Positions 9,655 through 18,801 of a stretch of DNA of 64,000 bases are shown here, piece by piece. The DNA lies in contig CANPJW010000009.1 of assembly GCA_947574505.1 (NCBI GenBank), positions 1-64,000 of the forward strand. The letters are read 5' to 3'. How positions within the stretch are numbered: position 1 is the stretch's first letter; each line of letters starts with the position of its first letter. The notes beneath the pieces are model-generated. The model had not been told where the DNA came from, did no database searches, and saw only the letters and a program-made list of their open reading frames with translations. A program made the position numbers and the translations under genes. The stretch comes from an uncultured Bacteroides sp. (GTDB lineage: Bacteria > Bacteroidota > Bacteroidia > Bacteroidales > Bacteroidaceae).

Positions 9655-9729
9655 TGTCTTTTATCATGTAAGATAAGTATAGATCTATTCTTTATTTGAA
9701 AGAGTCGGTTGGCACAATCACTTATAGAG

Positions 9730-9767
9730 GCTGTATCGTAATGTAAACTTGCGATACAGCTTCTTTC
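9730..9767 (+). terminator. Terminator of the pilus operon
   Basis: Nine-base-pair stem GCTGTATCG (9730-9738) / CGATACAGC (9752-9760) followed by a T-rich run, 75 bp after the last pilus gene. Confidence 0.7.
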
Positions 9768-9959
9768 TATATAAGAAGAGAATTGCTTTGGTGCCGTTTA
9801 AACTGTTTATATAAACATACGAGCACTTGTGCAAACCATCACCATACCCGTCATACTTTTGCGGAGGTCACAAGTTCTCCTCAGAAAACCCCTTTAAATT
9901 TTCATTCCATCCATAATAATTGTATCTTTGTTCCAATCAACCCGTTAAAAGACTGCGCC

Positions 9960-10808
9960 ATGGGAACAGGAGGCATACAAGACAAATACGTGAATCCCTA
10001 TACCGATTTCGGCTTCAAGCTGCTTTTGGGTACTGTAATGAACAAGGAACTGCTCCTCAGTTTCCTCAATGCGTTGCTGTTTGGTGAGGAGACGGTGAAG
10101 GATGTCACCTATCTGAATGTGGAGCATCTGGGTACGCAGGAATATGATCGTCGTGCTATATTCGATGTGTATTGCGAGAACGAGAAGGGAGAGAAGTTCC
10201 TGGTGGAGATGCAGCGCGGCGAGCAGCAGTTTTTTAAGGACCGTAGCCTGTACTACTCCTCTTTCCCCATCCGCGAGCAGGGCAAGCGCGGCCCTTGGGA
10301 TTATGAGCTGAAGGCCGTCTATGTGGTGGGCATCCTGAATTTTTCTTTTGACGAAACGGACAATGAACATTTCCACCATGAAGTGAAACTGGTGGATCTC
10401 CATACGCATAAGGTGTTTTATGACAAGCTTGCCTTCATCTATCTGGAAATGCCGAAGTTCAGCAAACCGGAGGAGGAGCTGGAGACGATGTTCGACAAGT
10501 GGCTTTTCGTGCTCCGTAACCTTTCTTCGCTGCTCGAGCGCCCTCGCGCCTTGCAGGAACGGGTGTTCAACCGTTTGTTTGAAGCTGCCGAGATAGCCAA
10601 ATTCTCTCGCAAGGAATTGAGTGAATATTGGGAAAGTTTGAAGAATTTCCGTGATTGGTACAGTGTGATGACAACCCAGCTAAAGAAAGGCAGGGAAGAA
10701 GGCCGCAAGGAAGGACTCGAAAAAGGCCGTCGTGAAATGCAATGGATGAATGCGTGCAAAATGAAGGAAGACGGTATGTCCATTGAGATGACAGCCAGGT
10801 ATTTTTGA
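9960..10808 (+). CDS. Rpn/PD-(D/E)XK nuclease family transposase-like protein
   Basis: I place the start at ATG 9960 (MGTGGIQDKYVNPYTDFGFK), the normal beginning of the family, not at the longer in-frame start upstream, whose translation is unlike any coding sequence. The 282-residue product carries the PD-(D/E)XK core: D at FDVYCENEKGEKFLVEMQ, with the E-x-Q motif in VEMQ. It ends in a charged KKGREEGRKEGLEKGRR helix. The family (Rpn, PDDEXK_2) are DNA endonucleases linked to recombination. The C-terminus stops at EMTARYF, slightly shorter than the usual tail. No terminal repeats or partner genes mark it as a mobile element. Confidence 0.8.
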   Translation: MGTGGIQDKYVNPYTDFGFKLLLGTVMNKELLLSFLNALLFGEETVKDVTYLNVEHLGTQEYDRRAIFDVYCENEKGEKFLVEMQRGEQQFFKDRSLYYSSFPIREQGKRGPWDYELKAVYVVGILNFSFDETDNEHFHHEVKLVDLHTHKVFYDKLAFIYLEMPKFSKPEEELETMFDKWLFVLRNLSSLLERPRALQERVFNRLFEAAEIAKFSRKELSEYWESLKNFRDWYSVMTTQLKKGREEGRKEGLEKGRREMQWMNACKMKEDGMSIEMTARYF

Positions 10809-10894
10809 GGGTGGTAGTAGGATGGAAAACTGTTTCTGAAGAAGATTCTCTAAGGGGAATTCTGTTGGAAAAAGAAGGGAAAAAAGGAGGAATG

Positions 10895-10917
10895 AAACGC
10901 CCTATTCATGGGCGTTT
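10895..10917 (-). terminator. Terminator overlapping the flavin-reductase stop codon
   Basis: Stem AAACGCCC / GGGCGTTT (10895-10902 and 10910-10917). On the minus strand it is followed by a T/C-rich run ending in TTTTTT. The stem includes the last codons and stop of the minus-strand gene. Confidence 0.6.
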
Positions 10918-11429
10918 GCGAAAGAGGGTGGCAGCACATTTACAATTTCCACCACATACATCTTGTGAAAACCACCGTACGATTCTCTGTACCATCTGTC
11001 TGTAATGCTCTTGTCGATAAAGTTTTCGGGCTTGATCAGATCGGCATACAGTTTCTTGCATTCAAAAGTCAGCCGCGCCTGCTCAAAAGTGATGCTTCCG
11101 TTCTCGGTGAACAAGGGCGATAATCCTGTCGCTTTTACTTTGTCCATGTCACGCCCCGACTTAGAACCGCATATTTTATGCACTTCTTTATGCTCCTCGC
11201 CTAGAAAAGAGAGGGTGAGATAATCGTTCTGCTCTATAAAGTCGAAGGTATAACGTTCGGGGCGGATAAAGATAAAAGCTACCGGACGGTTCCACAGAAA
11301 CCCTGTGCCTCCCCAGTTTGCCGTCATGGTGTTGAATTTGTCTTTGGTACCGGCGGTTACCAACATCCATTCCTTGCTGATTGTCTCAAACAGATTGTCA
11401 GTCAGTTCGTTTACTTTTATTTTTTTCAT
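10902..11429 (-). CDS. Flavin reductase-like, FMN-binding split-barrel protein
   Basis: The 175-residue cytoplasmic protein shows the split-barrel flavin-reductase pattern: FNTMTANWGGTGFLWNRPVAFIFIRPERYT, followed by LSFLGEEHKEVHKICGSKSGRD. These are the FMN-contacting S/T-x-W-G and S-G-R-D-x-D-K segments of the family. The family binds FMN and often reduces flavin with NAD(P)H; the substrate here is unknown. It is a single gene with its own promoter box at 11453-11460 and a terminator overlapping its stop. Confidence 0.85.
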   Translation of the reverse strand: MKKIKVNELTDNLFETISKEWMLVTAGTKDKFNTMTANWGGTGFLWNRPVAFIFIRPERYTFDFIEQNDYLTLSFLGEEHKEVHKICGSKSGRDMDKVKATGLSPLFTENGSITFEQARLTFECKKLYADLIKPENFIDKSITDRWYRESYGGFHKMYVVEIVNVLPPSFANAHE

Positions 11430-11452
11430 TGTTTCCGTATTTTTAGCTAGTA

Positions 11453-11460
11453 CAAAGATA
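11453..11460 (-). promoter_or_regulatory. -7 box of the flavin reductase gene
   Basis: TATCTTTG on the minus strand, 24 bp upstream of the ATG; exact TAnnTTTG match. Confidence 0.55.
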
Positions 11461-11503
11461 TAATTTTTTTCTTTTACTGTTTCAGATTAAATTTGCTAAT
11501 TAT

Positions 11504-11511
11504 TATCTTTG
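11504..11511 (+). promoter_or_regulatory. -7 box of mutS
   Basis: TATCTTTG, an exact Bacteroidota -7 match. It overlaps an in-frame TTG at 11509, which is therefore not a credible start codon for mutS. Confidence 0.6.
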
Positions 11512-11547
11512 CGAGAAATATTAATTAAAAAAAGAAAGGACGATACA

Positions 11548-14160
11548 GTGGCAAATGATGTAGTTTTAACCCCGATGATGAAGCAGTTTTTTGAGTTGAA
11601 GGCAAAGCATCCCGATGCGATTATGCTATTCAGGTGCGGGGATTTTTATGAAACTTATTCAGAAGACGCTATTGTTGCCTCAGAGATTTTGGGTATTACG
11701 CTGACCAAGCGGGCCAATGGACAGGCAAAGAGCGTAGAAATGGCCGGCTTTCCTTTCCATGCATTGGACACGTATTTGCCCAAACTGGTACGTGCCGGCA
11801 AGCGGGTGGCCATTTGTGACCAATTGGAAGATCCCAAGATGACCAAGAAACTGGTAAAGCGCGGTATCACCGAATTGGTGACTCCGGGTGTAGCCATCAA
11901 TGACAATGTTCTTTCTTACAAAGAAAATAATTTTCTGGCTGCCGTTCATTTTGGGAAAGCCAGTTGTGGTGTGGCCTTCCTTGATATCTCTACCGGTGAG
12001 TTCCTTACCGCAGAGGGGCCTTTTGACTATATAGACAAGTTGTTAAATAATTTCGCCCCCAAAGAGGTGCTTTTCGAACGTGGTAAACGGGGAATGTTTG
12101 AAGGAAATTTCGGAAGCAAGTTCTTTACTTTTGAGTTGGATGACTGGGTGTTTAATGAAAGTTCCTCACGCGAGAAGCTGTTGAAGCACTTTGAGACCAA
12201 GAACTTAAAAGGTTTCGGGGTGGAGCACCTTAAGAATGGTATTGTAGCTTCGGGAGCTATTTTGCAATACCTCAATATGACGCAGCATTATCAGATCGGC
12301 CATATAACTTCTCTTTCCCGTATAGAGGAAGACCGTTATGTGCGGCTGGATAAATTCACGGTACGGAGCTTGGAACTCATAGGTAGCATGAATGAGGGCG
12401 GAACCAGTCTGCTGGATGTGATCGACCGCACTATCAGCCCTATGGGAGCCCGTCTGCTAAAACGCTGGGTAGTCTTTCCGTTGAAAGATGAGAAGCCTGT
12501 CAATGAGCGTCTGGATGTAGTGGAATACTTCTTCCGCGAGCCGGATTTCAAAGAGTTCATAGAAGAGAAATTACATCTGATAGGAGATTTGGAACGTATT
12601 GTTTCGAAAGCTGCCGTAGGACGAATCTCTCCACGCGAGGTGGTGCAACTTAAAGTAGCTTTGCAAGCCATAGAGCCGATTAAGAATGCCTGTTTGAATG
12701 CGGATAACAGGAGTCTCCGCCGTATTGGGGAACAACTGAATTTATGTCTGTCTATCCGTGAAAAAATAGCGAAAGAGGTTAAGAATGATCCTCCTTTGCT
12801 GGTGAATAAAGGCGGTGTGATAGCAGACGGGGTGAATGCGGAACTGGACGAACTGCGGCAGATAGCTTTTTCCGGCAAGGATTATCTGCTCAAAGTACAG
12901 CAACGTGAAAGTGAGCTGACCGGCATTCCCAGCTTGAAAATTGCTTATAACAATGTGTTCGGTTACTATATTGAGGTGCGTAACACGCATAAGGATAAGG
13001 TACCTGCCGACTGGATCCGTAAACAGACGCTGGTGAATGCGGAACGCTATATTACTCAGGAACTGAAAGAATACGAAGAAAAGATCTTGGGGGCCGAAGA
13101 TAAGATTTTAGTGCTTGAAACAAAGCTCTATAACGAATTGGTGGTCGCTTTGGCAGAGTTTATTCCAGCCATTCAGATTAATGCCAGTCAGATTGCCCGA
13201 TTGGATTGTCTGCTGGCTTTTGCCAATGTGGCGAAAGAGAACAATTATATCCGTCCTGTTGTGGAGGACAGTGAGGTGATTGACATCAGGCAAGGCCGTC
13301 ATCCTGTCATCGAGAAGCAGCTTCCGGTAGGGGAGAAGTATATTGCCAATGATGTCTTTCTGGACTCGGAAACCCAGCAAATCATTATCATTACCGGTCC
13401 CAATATGGCGGGTAAGTCGGCTTTGCTACGCCAGACTGCGCTGATTACCTTGTTGGCGCAGATGGGTAGTTTTGTTCCTGCCGAAAGTGCGCGGATCGGT
13501 ATGGTGGATAAAATATTCACCCGTGTGGGAGCCAGCGATAACATTTCTGTGGGCGAATCTACCTTTATGGTTGAAATGAATGAGGCGGCAAATATTTTGA
13601 ACAACCTCTCTAGCCGCAGTTTGGTGCTGTTTGATGAGTTGGGACGGGGAACCTCCACTTATGATGGTATTTCCATTGCTTGGGCTATTGTGGAGCATAT
13701 TCACGAGCATCCTAAAGCCAAGGCACGTACGTTGTTTGCCACCCATTATCATGAGTTGAACGAGATGGAGAAATCTTTCAAGCGCATCAAGAATTACAAT
13801 GTATCTGTGAAGGAGATAGATAATAAAGTGATTTTTCTGCGCAAACTGGAACGTGGCGGCAGCGAACATTCTTTCGGTATTCATGTGGCAAAGATGGCAG
13901 GTATGCCGAAAAGCATCGTGAAGCGTGCCAATGATATTCTGCATCAACTGGAAACGGACAACCGCCAGCAGGGCATTGCCAAGCCTACGGCTGAGATAGC
14001 GTCCGGCCGGAGCGGAATGCAGCTCAGCTTCTTCCAGTTGGATGATCCGGTATTGAGTCAGATACGGGATGAGATTCTGAATTTGGATGTCAATAATCTG
14101 ACCCCTCTTGAAGCATTGAATAAATTGAATGATATCAAGAAGATAGTAAAAGGCAAATAA
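11548..14160 (+). CDS. mutS: DNA mismatch repair protein MutS
   Basis: MutS recognises mismatches and small loops in DNA and starts repair with MutL. I choose GTG 11548, preceded by AAAGGA, because the more upstream TTG lies inside the -7 box; this gives 870 residues, normal for MutS1. The mismatch-binding motif is present ([16 protein letters not shown], with the F-x-E wedge-type motif), as are the Walker A GPNMAGKS near residue 617, Walker [17 protein letters not shown] near 692 and the ATHYHEL signature. It is a single gene; the hexosaminidase downstream starts 49 bp later and may be transcribed with it. Confidence 0.96.
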   Translation: MANDVVLTPMMKQFFELKAKHPDAIMLFRCGDFYETYSEDAIVASEILGITLTKRANGQAKSVEMAGFPFHALDTYLPKLVRAGKRVAICDQLEDPKMTKKLVKRGITELVTPGVAINDNVLSYKENNFLAAVHFGKASCGVAFLDISTGEFLTAEGPFDYIDKLLNNFAPKEVLFERGKRGMFEGNFGSKFFTFELDDWVFNESSSREKLLKHFETKNLKGFGVEHLKNGIVASGAILQYLNMTQHYQIGHITSLSRIEEDRYVRLDKFTVRSLELIGSMNEGGTSLLDVIDRTISPMGARLLKRWVVFPLKDEKPVNERLDVVEYFFREPDFKEFIEEKLHLIGDLERIVSKAAVGRISPREVVQLKVALQAIEPIKNACLNADNRSLRRIGEQLNLCLSIREKIAKEVKNDPPLLVNKGGVIADGVNAELDELRQIAFSGKDYLLKVQQRESELTGIPSLKIAYNNVFGYYIEVRNTHKDKVPADWIRKQTLVNAERYITQELKEYEEKILGAEDKILVLETKLYNELVVALAEFIPAIQINASQIARLDCLLAFANVAKENNYIRPVVEDSEVIDIRQGRHPVIEKQLPVGEKYIANDVFLDSETQQIIIITGPNMAGKSALLRQTALITLLAQMGSFVPAESARIGMVDKIFTRVGASDNISVGESTFMVEMNEAANILNNLSSRSLVLFDELGRGTSTYDGISIAWAIVEHIHEHPKAKARTLFATHYHELNEMEKSFKRIKNYNVSVKEIDNKVIFLRKLERGGSEHSFGIHVAKMAGMPKSIVKRANDILHQLETDNRQQGIAKPTAEIASGRSGMQLSFFQLDDPVLSQIRDEILNLDVNNLTPLEALNKLNDIKKIVKGK

Positions 14161-14209
14161 ATGCCTTCATTTTTCATTAACCGTTAATTACTAACCATTA
14201 ATCATTATC

Positions 14210-16189
14210 ATGAAACACTTACTAACCTTATGGATGTTGGCCTTGTGTCTGTGTGTTTCGGCCAAGGAAACATGTCCGAAAGTAATTCCCGCCCTGCAAG
14301 AGTGGAAGGGGGGAAGTGGAAAACTCGTATTGCCTGCTGAAGGCAGTATTGTTGTAGCTCCTGCCGATGAGGCGGCACTGAAAAGTGTGGCGACTGTGCT
14401 GGCACAGGACTTGAAAGATCTGTTGGATTGGAACTACACCATTAGGACCGGGAAACCGGGAAAGAATGATATTTATCTTTCATTGATGAAACCCGACAAA
14501 CAATTGGGAAAGGAAGGGTATGTGCTGACTGCCGGACGCTATGCCGGTATTGAAGCACCGGCTCGTCAGGGAGTCTTTTGGGGAACCCGGAGTTTGTTGC
14601 AGATTCTTTATAATGAAAAAGGACAGTTGCCCAAAGGAGTTGCCCGTGACTGGCCGCAATATCCCAGTCGTGGCTTCATGCTGGATGTGGGCCGTAAGTT
14701 CTTCACAATGGATTTCCTGCGGCAATATGTCAAAATACTATCGTTCTATAAACTGAATGAATTCCAGATTCATCTCAATGACAATGGTTTTGTACAGTTC
14801 TTTGATAACGACTGGAACAAGACCTATGCTGCTTTCCGCCTGGAGAGTGAGCGTTTTCCGGGGCTGACCGCCAAGGATGGTTCTTATACCAAGAAAGAAT
14901 TCACCGACCTGCAACGTCTGGGCATGGAATATGGTGTGAATGTGATTCCGGAGATTGATATTCCGGCTCATTCATTGGCCTTTACACATTATAAACCCGA
15001 GATAGGCAGTGATAAATATGGAATGGATCATTTGGATTTGTACAAGGAGGAAACCTATCGTTTTGTAGATTCTTTGCTGGATGAGTATCTTTCTGGTGAG
15101 AAACCGGTTTTCATAGGTCCCGATGTACATATCGGTACAGACGAGTACAATGTCAAGGAAGCTGAGAAATTCCGCTATTTTACAGACCGGTATCTGAAGT
15201 ATGTAGAGAAATACAGGAAGAATGTCCGTATGTGGGGAGCACTGCGCTGGTTGAAAGGAAGCACTCCGGTGAAAGCGGATAATGTAACTATTAATGCCTG
15301 GTCATACGATTGGATTGATCCTAATGCTTCTTTGAAAGACGGATATAAGATTATCAATACGTGTGATGCTTATCTTTATATTGTTCCGGCTGCCGGATAT
15401 TATCGTGATTTCCTGGACACGAAATGGCTGTATGAGCAATGGCGTGTGGGTAAAGTGAATCCTAAGGAAGAGTTGCCTGAAGGAACTCCGGGACTGTTGG
15501 GAGGTATGTTTGCCGTATGGAATGACCATTGTGGTAACGGTGTGTCACAACAGGATGTGCATTTCCGTACATTCCCGGCCGCTCAGGTACTGGCCGAGAA
15601 GATGTGGAGAGGGAAGAATGAAATGGTTTCTTACGAGGAATTTGAGGAATTGTGCAAACAGATGCCTGAAGCTCCCGGTGTCAACCTGCTGGGGCGTGTG
15701 CAGGGTGAGGTACTCCTTCCGGGGCAGAATGAAGAACTGTCTTTGAACGGTACGGACAGCATTGCCACTATGTTGCCGGAGGTAGGCTATCCATACGTGG
15801 TAGAATTTGAAATAAATCCGGACAAAGACCAAAATATCAACGGTATTTTGTTTAAAGGTCCTCATTCCACCGTATATGCTAATTGGGAAAATAAGGGAAA
15901 ATTGGCTTTCAGCCGTGACGGCTATACGTTTGTATTCCACGCTGCCACACTGCCTGCCGGAGCATGGACGAAGGTACGCATAGAGGGAAACCACAAAGGT
16001 ACTACTCTTTACATAAACGGTGAGAAAGCGGAACGTTTGGAAGGACGTGTCAAGCAGTTTTACAACTATACTCATAAACGCAAGGACAAGATGTATATGC
16101 AGGAAACTTTGGTGTTTCCCATGCGGCAGATTGGGGATGTGCAGAATGGGTTCAGAGGGAAGTTGCGGAATATAAATTGCACGCAATAA
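14210..16189 (+). CDS. Family 20 glycoside hydrolase, beta-N-acetylhexosaminidase
   Basis: The 659-residue secreted enzyme has a signal peptide (1-18). A GH20 N-terminal domain is followed by the catalytic barrel beginning near YPSRGFMLDVGRKFF. The paired catalytic residues D311-E312 lie in HIGTDEYN, the GH20 signature using substrate-assisted catalysis. The last about 150 residues are a beta-sandwich of the LamG/concanavalin type (TVYANWENKGKLAFSRDGY). It likely removes terminal GlcNAc or GalNAc from host glycans in the periplasm or at the cell surface. It follows mutS by 49 bp and does not belong to a visible polysaccharide-utilisation locus. Confidence 0.92.
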   Translation: MKHLLTLWMLALCLCVSAKETCPKVIPALQEWKGGSGKLVLPAEGSIVVAPADEAALKSVATVLAQDLKDLLDWNYTIRTGKPGKNDIYLSLMKPDKQLGKEGYVLTAGRYAGIEAPARQGVFWGTRSLLQILYNEKGQLPKGVARDWPQYPSRGFMLDVGRKFFTMDFLRQYVKILSFYKLNEFQIHLNDNGFVQFFDNDWNKTYAAFRLESERFPGLTAKDGSYTKKEFTDLQRLGMEYGVNVIPEIDIPAHSLAFTHYKPEIGSDKYGMDHLDLYKEETYRFVDSLLDEYLSGEKPVFIGPDVHIGTDEYNVKEAEKFRYFTDRYLKYVEKYRKNVRMWGALRWLKGSTPVKADNVTINAWSYDWIDPNASLKDGYKIINTCDAYLYIVPAAGYYRDFLDTKWLYEQWRVGKVNPKEELPEGTPGLLGGMFAVWNDHCGNGVSQQDVHFRTFPAAQVLAEKMWRGKNEMVSYEEFEELCKQMPEAPGVNLLGRVQGEVLLPGQNEELSLNGTDSIATMLPEVGYPYVVEFEINPDKDQNINGILFKGPHSTVYANWENKGKLAFSRDGYTFVFHAATLPAGAWTKVRIEGNHKGTTLYINGEKAERLEGRVKQFYNYTHKRKDKMYMQETLVFPMRQIGDVQNGFRGKLRNINCTQ

Positions 16190-16215
16190 AAGATATTTCT
16201 TTCTCTTGCTGTGTA

Positions 16216-16238
16216 GGGGCAGGTTTTAGACCTGTCCC
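16216..16238. terminator. Hairpin after the hexosaminidase gene
   Basis: Stem GGGGCAGGT / ACCTGTCCC with one G-U pair and a 5-nt loop. There is no strong T-run, so it could be a REP-like palindrome instead of a terminator. Confidence 0.4.
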
Positions 16239-16395
16239 TATGCCCAATAGGAGTGAAATTTCTCCGAATGTTATCTTTAATAGTGTTATATTGTTTATTA
16301 TCAAAGTTTTATATGCGGTAAATGTTATCTGTTTTATTTTCATGAAAAGGGCTTTATACCTTACTTTGCATTATTAAACTTAAGCAACAAACCCG

Positions 16396-16983
16396 ATGAA
16401 AATAAAACAAATTCTACTTTGCATGCTTTTAGCCTGCTTTATTCTTCCCGCTTCCGCACAGAATAGCTGGGGTATTGTAGGAGGCGGACTTTTTTCTAAA
16501 TCTCTGTCCAGGGATGCACGCTTCAGCCTGGGCGGTTATGCCGGAGGAATGTATGACGTTCATGTTAAAAACTCATGGTATGTACAACCACAATTATTAT
16601 TTACTTATGAAGAATTCAGATCCAAGACAAGACTTGGTACCGATTCTTTTTTTAGTAAATTCAATTTGGAGCTTCCTATCCTTGCTTCTTATAATGTTGC
16701 TTTGAATAACAAATGGAATTTGCGCATCAATGCGGGACCGTATCTGTCCTATGCTATGTTTGGCAGGGATAAATCCATTGATTACGCCTATGGCAACGGA
16801 ATGCATTCTAGTTTGGGCTGGTGGCATCAGGATTTTCCAGATCATTTTACTTACGGCGGAAGGGCCGGGGTTTCATTGGAATCCGAGCATTTCATTTACA
16901 CTATCGATGGTAAGTGTTCTCTTCGTAAGAGACCTTTCGGGCGAAGTGTCAGTTTATCGGCCGGTGTAGGATATAAGTTCTGA
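16396..16983 (+). CDS. PorT-like outer-membrane beta-barrel protein
   Basis: The 195-residue product has a signal peptide ending PASAQ (1-22) and a mature part made of alternating hydrophobic strands (GGYAGGMYDVHV, WYVQPQLLFTYEEF, KWNLRINAGPYLSYAMFG), closing with SLSAGVGYKF. The terminal aromatic is typical of beta-barrels. It belongs to the broad outer-membrane-beta-barrel family; no specific function can be assigned. It lies just upstream of the first TPR regulator and is related in type to the barrel at 21128-21826. Confidence 0.75.
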   Translation: MKIKQILLCMLLACFILPASAQNSWGIVGGGLFSKSLSRDARFSLGGYAGGMYDVHVKNSWYVQPQLLFTYEEFRSKTRLGTDSFFSKFNLELPILASYNVALNNKWNLRINAGPYLSYAMFGRDKSIDYAYGNGMHSSLGWWHQDFPDHFTYGGRAGVSLESEHFIYTIDGKCSLRKRPFGRSVSLSAGVGYKF

Positions 16984-16991
16984 GTTTTCTG

Positions 16992-16999
16992 TATCTTTG
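16992..16999 (+). promoter_or_regulatory. -7 box of the first TPR regulator gene
   Basis: TATCTTTG, an exact TAnnTTTG match, 26 bp upstream of ATG 17026. Confidence 0.55.
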
Positions 17000-17025
17000 T
17001 CACCGGAGAATAAAAATAGAGTTGC

Positions 17026-18693
17026 ATGTATGTTTATATAAAACAGTTGGGTATTGTTTGCCTTCTATGTTGGCTTGGTCTTTCCTGTACTTTGCAGCGC
17101 ACGGAACATCCTGCTTTGCGGCAAGCCGGATACTTGATGGAAGAACATTCCGACAGTGCGTTTTCATTATTGAAATCCATCTCTTCCCTAACCGGTATGA
17201 GCCCGGAAGACAAGGCCGGTTACGCTTTGCTGCTGGCTGAGGCTGCGGATAAAAATGGTTATTCACTGCTTCCTTGTGACTCATTATTGAATTTTGCTCT
17301 CCATGTATATCATGAAGAAGCCAAAGAACATGCCATAGCTCTTCTGTATAAGGGTAAAGTGCAACAGGAAATGGAAAACTATGCCGATGCCTTGAAAAGT
17401 TACCGTATGGCGCTTGAAATTCTTTCCGCCTATCCATGCGAATTCTATTGGAAAGGGTTTGTATATAATATGTTGGGTGGGCTGTATGGCAAACAGAACT
17501 TGTACGCACAGGCCAAAGATATGTATGTCAAGGCTTGTTATAATGATTCGCTGGCACGGCATAACCGTCATTTCATCAGTTCACTCAGCAACCTGGGGGT
17601 AGCTTACATCGGGTATGGAAATATAGACTCCGCTTTTATCTGTCAGCAACGCGCTTTGCAGCTTTCTCTTTCTACTGATAGTTTCCTTTTGCATTCTCTT
17701 TATGGAAATATAGGGGATTTATGCGGACGTACAGGACGGAACAGTATAGCTATTATTTGTCTGAAAAGGGCATACGATGCCTGTCGTCTTAGAGAAGACA
17801 GCTTGCAGTGTCTTTGGAATCTAGGGGAATTTTATTATAATAACGGGCAGCTTGATTCGGCTCTTTATTATTTGAACCGAAGCAAGGAAGCTGTCGATAT
17901 TCATATCCGGTATCTCTCTTTCTTTGACTTGTATGCCATAGCCAAGCAGCAGGGAAATGTGGAGAAAGCTTTGGAATATCTGGAAATCAGCACCCAGTTG
18001 GAAGATTCTATCTATTCCACCAATGTGGCTACGGAACTGGAGAAGAAGACCTATCGTTGGAATGCCGACGCGCAAGTAAGGAAAGAACAGTTCAAGGCTA
18101 AACGGAGGATATACACCATTGCGATGATAGCTGTGGTGTTGCTGCTGGTCATTGTGATTATTTATCAACAGATACTGAAGAACAAGAAGATACAGCAATC
18201 CAATTATAAATATCTGTTGCAGAAGCTGAAACAGAACCTGATGGATATGCAGCAGAATATTGCTCAACATGAAGAGGTGATAGCCGAATTGAAACAGAAA
18301 CAAGAAAGCCGTGTCGAGGAAATAGAAGAGAAGGAACGGGCTATAGAGGCCATGAAGATGGAGAAGGAGAAATTGCGCAACTGGTTGTTCCGGCAAAGTG
18401 CCCTCTATACGAAAATAGACAAACTGGCCAACCAGCAAAAGCATCACAAAGAGCGTATTGCAGTGCTCACCAATGCTGAGCAACGCCAACTCAGAGTGAT
18501 TATAGGACAGATTTATGCTGATTACATAGAGCAACTGCATACCCGGTATCCCAAGTTGAACGAAGATGATGTCCTTTTGCTATGTCTGCAATTGGCGGAT
18601 TTATCTCCTTTTGCCATCGCTTTATGCTTTGGTAATAATGATGCACAGATTGTAGCGCAACGCAAATATCGTATGAAAAGTAAGATGGAATAA
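17026..18693 (+). CDS. TPR lipoprotein-like membrane regulator, paralogue 1
   Basis: This 555-residue protein has an N-terminal signal with a cysteine at residue 22 (GLSC). TPR-type repeats fill about residues 40-340 (ALLYKGKVQQEMENYADALKSY, LYGKQNLYAQAKDMYVKA). A single transmembrane helix lies near 363-385 (IAMIAVVLLLVIVIIY), followed by a Glu/Lys-rich coiled coil (about 395-455) and a C-terminal segment, LNEDDVLLLCLQLADLSPFAIALCFG, that resembles a LuxR/sigma-type helix-turn-helix. The layout suggests a sensor with periplasmic TPRs and a cytoplasmic DNA-binding tail. The family is common in Bacteroides but its ligands are unknown. The next gene is a clear paralogue. Confidence 0.75.
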   Translation: MYVYIKQLGIVCLLCWLGLSCTLQRTEHPALRQAGYLMEEHSDSAFSLLKSISSLTGMSPEDKAGYALLLAEAADKNGYSLLPCDSLLNFALHVYHEEAKEHAIALLYKGKVQQEMENYADALKSYRMALEILSAYPCEFYWKGFVYNMLGGLYGKQNLYAQAKDMYVKACYNDSLARHNRHFISSLSNLGVAYIGYGNIDSAFICQQRALQLSLSTDSFLLHSLYGNIGDLCGRTGRNSIAIICLKRAYDACRLREDSLQCLWNLGEFYYNNGQLDSALYYLNRSKEAVDIHIRYLSFFDLYAIAKQQGNVEKALEYLEISTQLEDSIYSTNVATELEKKTYRWNADAQVRKEQFKAKRRIYTIAMIAVVLLLVIVIIYQQILKNKKIQQSNYKYLLQKLKQNLMDMQQNIAQHEEVIAELKQKQESRVEEIEEKERAIEAMKMEKEKLRNWLFRQSALYTKIDKLANQQKHHKERIAVLTNAEQRQLRVIIGQIYADYIEQLHTRYPKLNEDDVLLLCLQLADLSPFAIALCFGNNDAQIVAQRKYRMKSKME

Positions 18694-18764
18694 CTGTGTG
18701 TTACAGAATTTGCATAATGTTTTTTTAATAGATGTTTGTATATCAGGTTATAAAGGCATTTTGC

Positions 18765-18772
18765 TATCTTTG
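18765..18772 (+). promoter_or_regulatory. -7 box of the second TPR regulator gene
   Basis: TATCTTTG, exact match. Its last base overlaps an in-frame GTG at 18772, which rules that codon out as the start; ATG 18802 is 29 bp downstream. Confidence 0.55.
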
Positions 18773-18801
18773 TGCGTAGAAAGCTAAAAGACAAAATCAC
18801 T

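Noticed and set aside
9783..9959. N-terminal extension of the Rpn-like protein
   Set aside because: The extra 59 residues do not resemble the family, and ATG 9960 gives the canonical start.
9960..10808. Mobile element around the Rpn-like gene
   Set aside because: No terminal inverted repeats, target duplications or partner transposase were seen.
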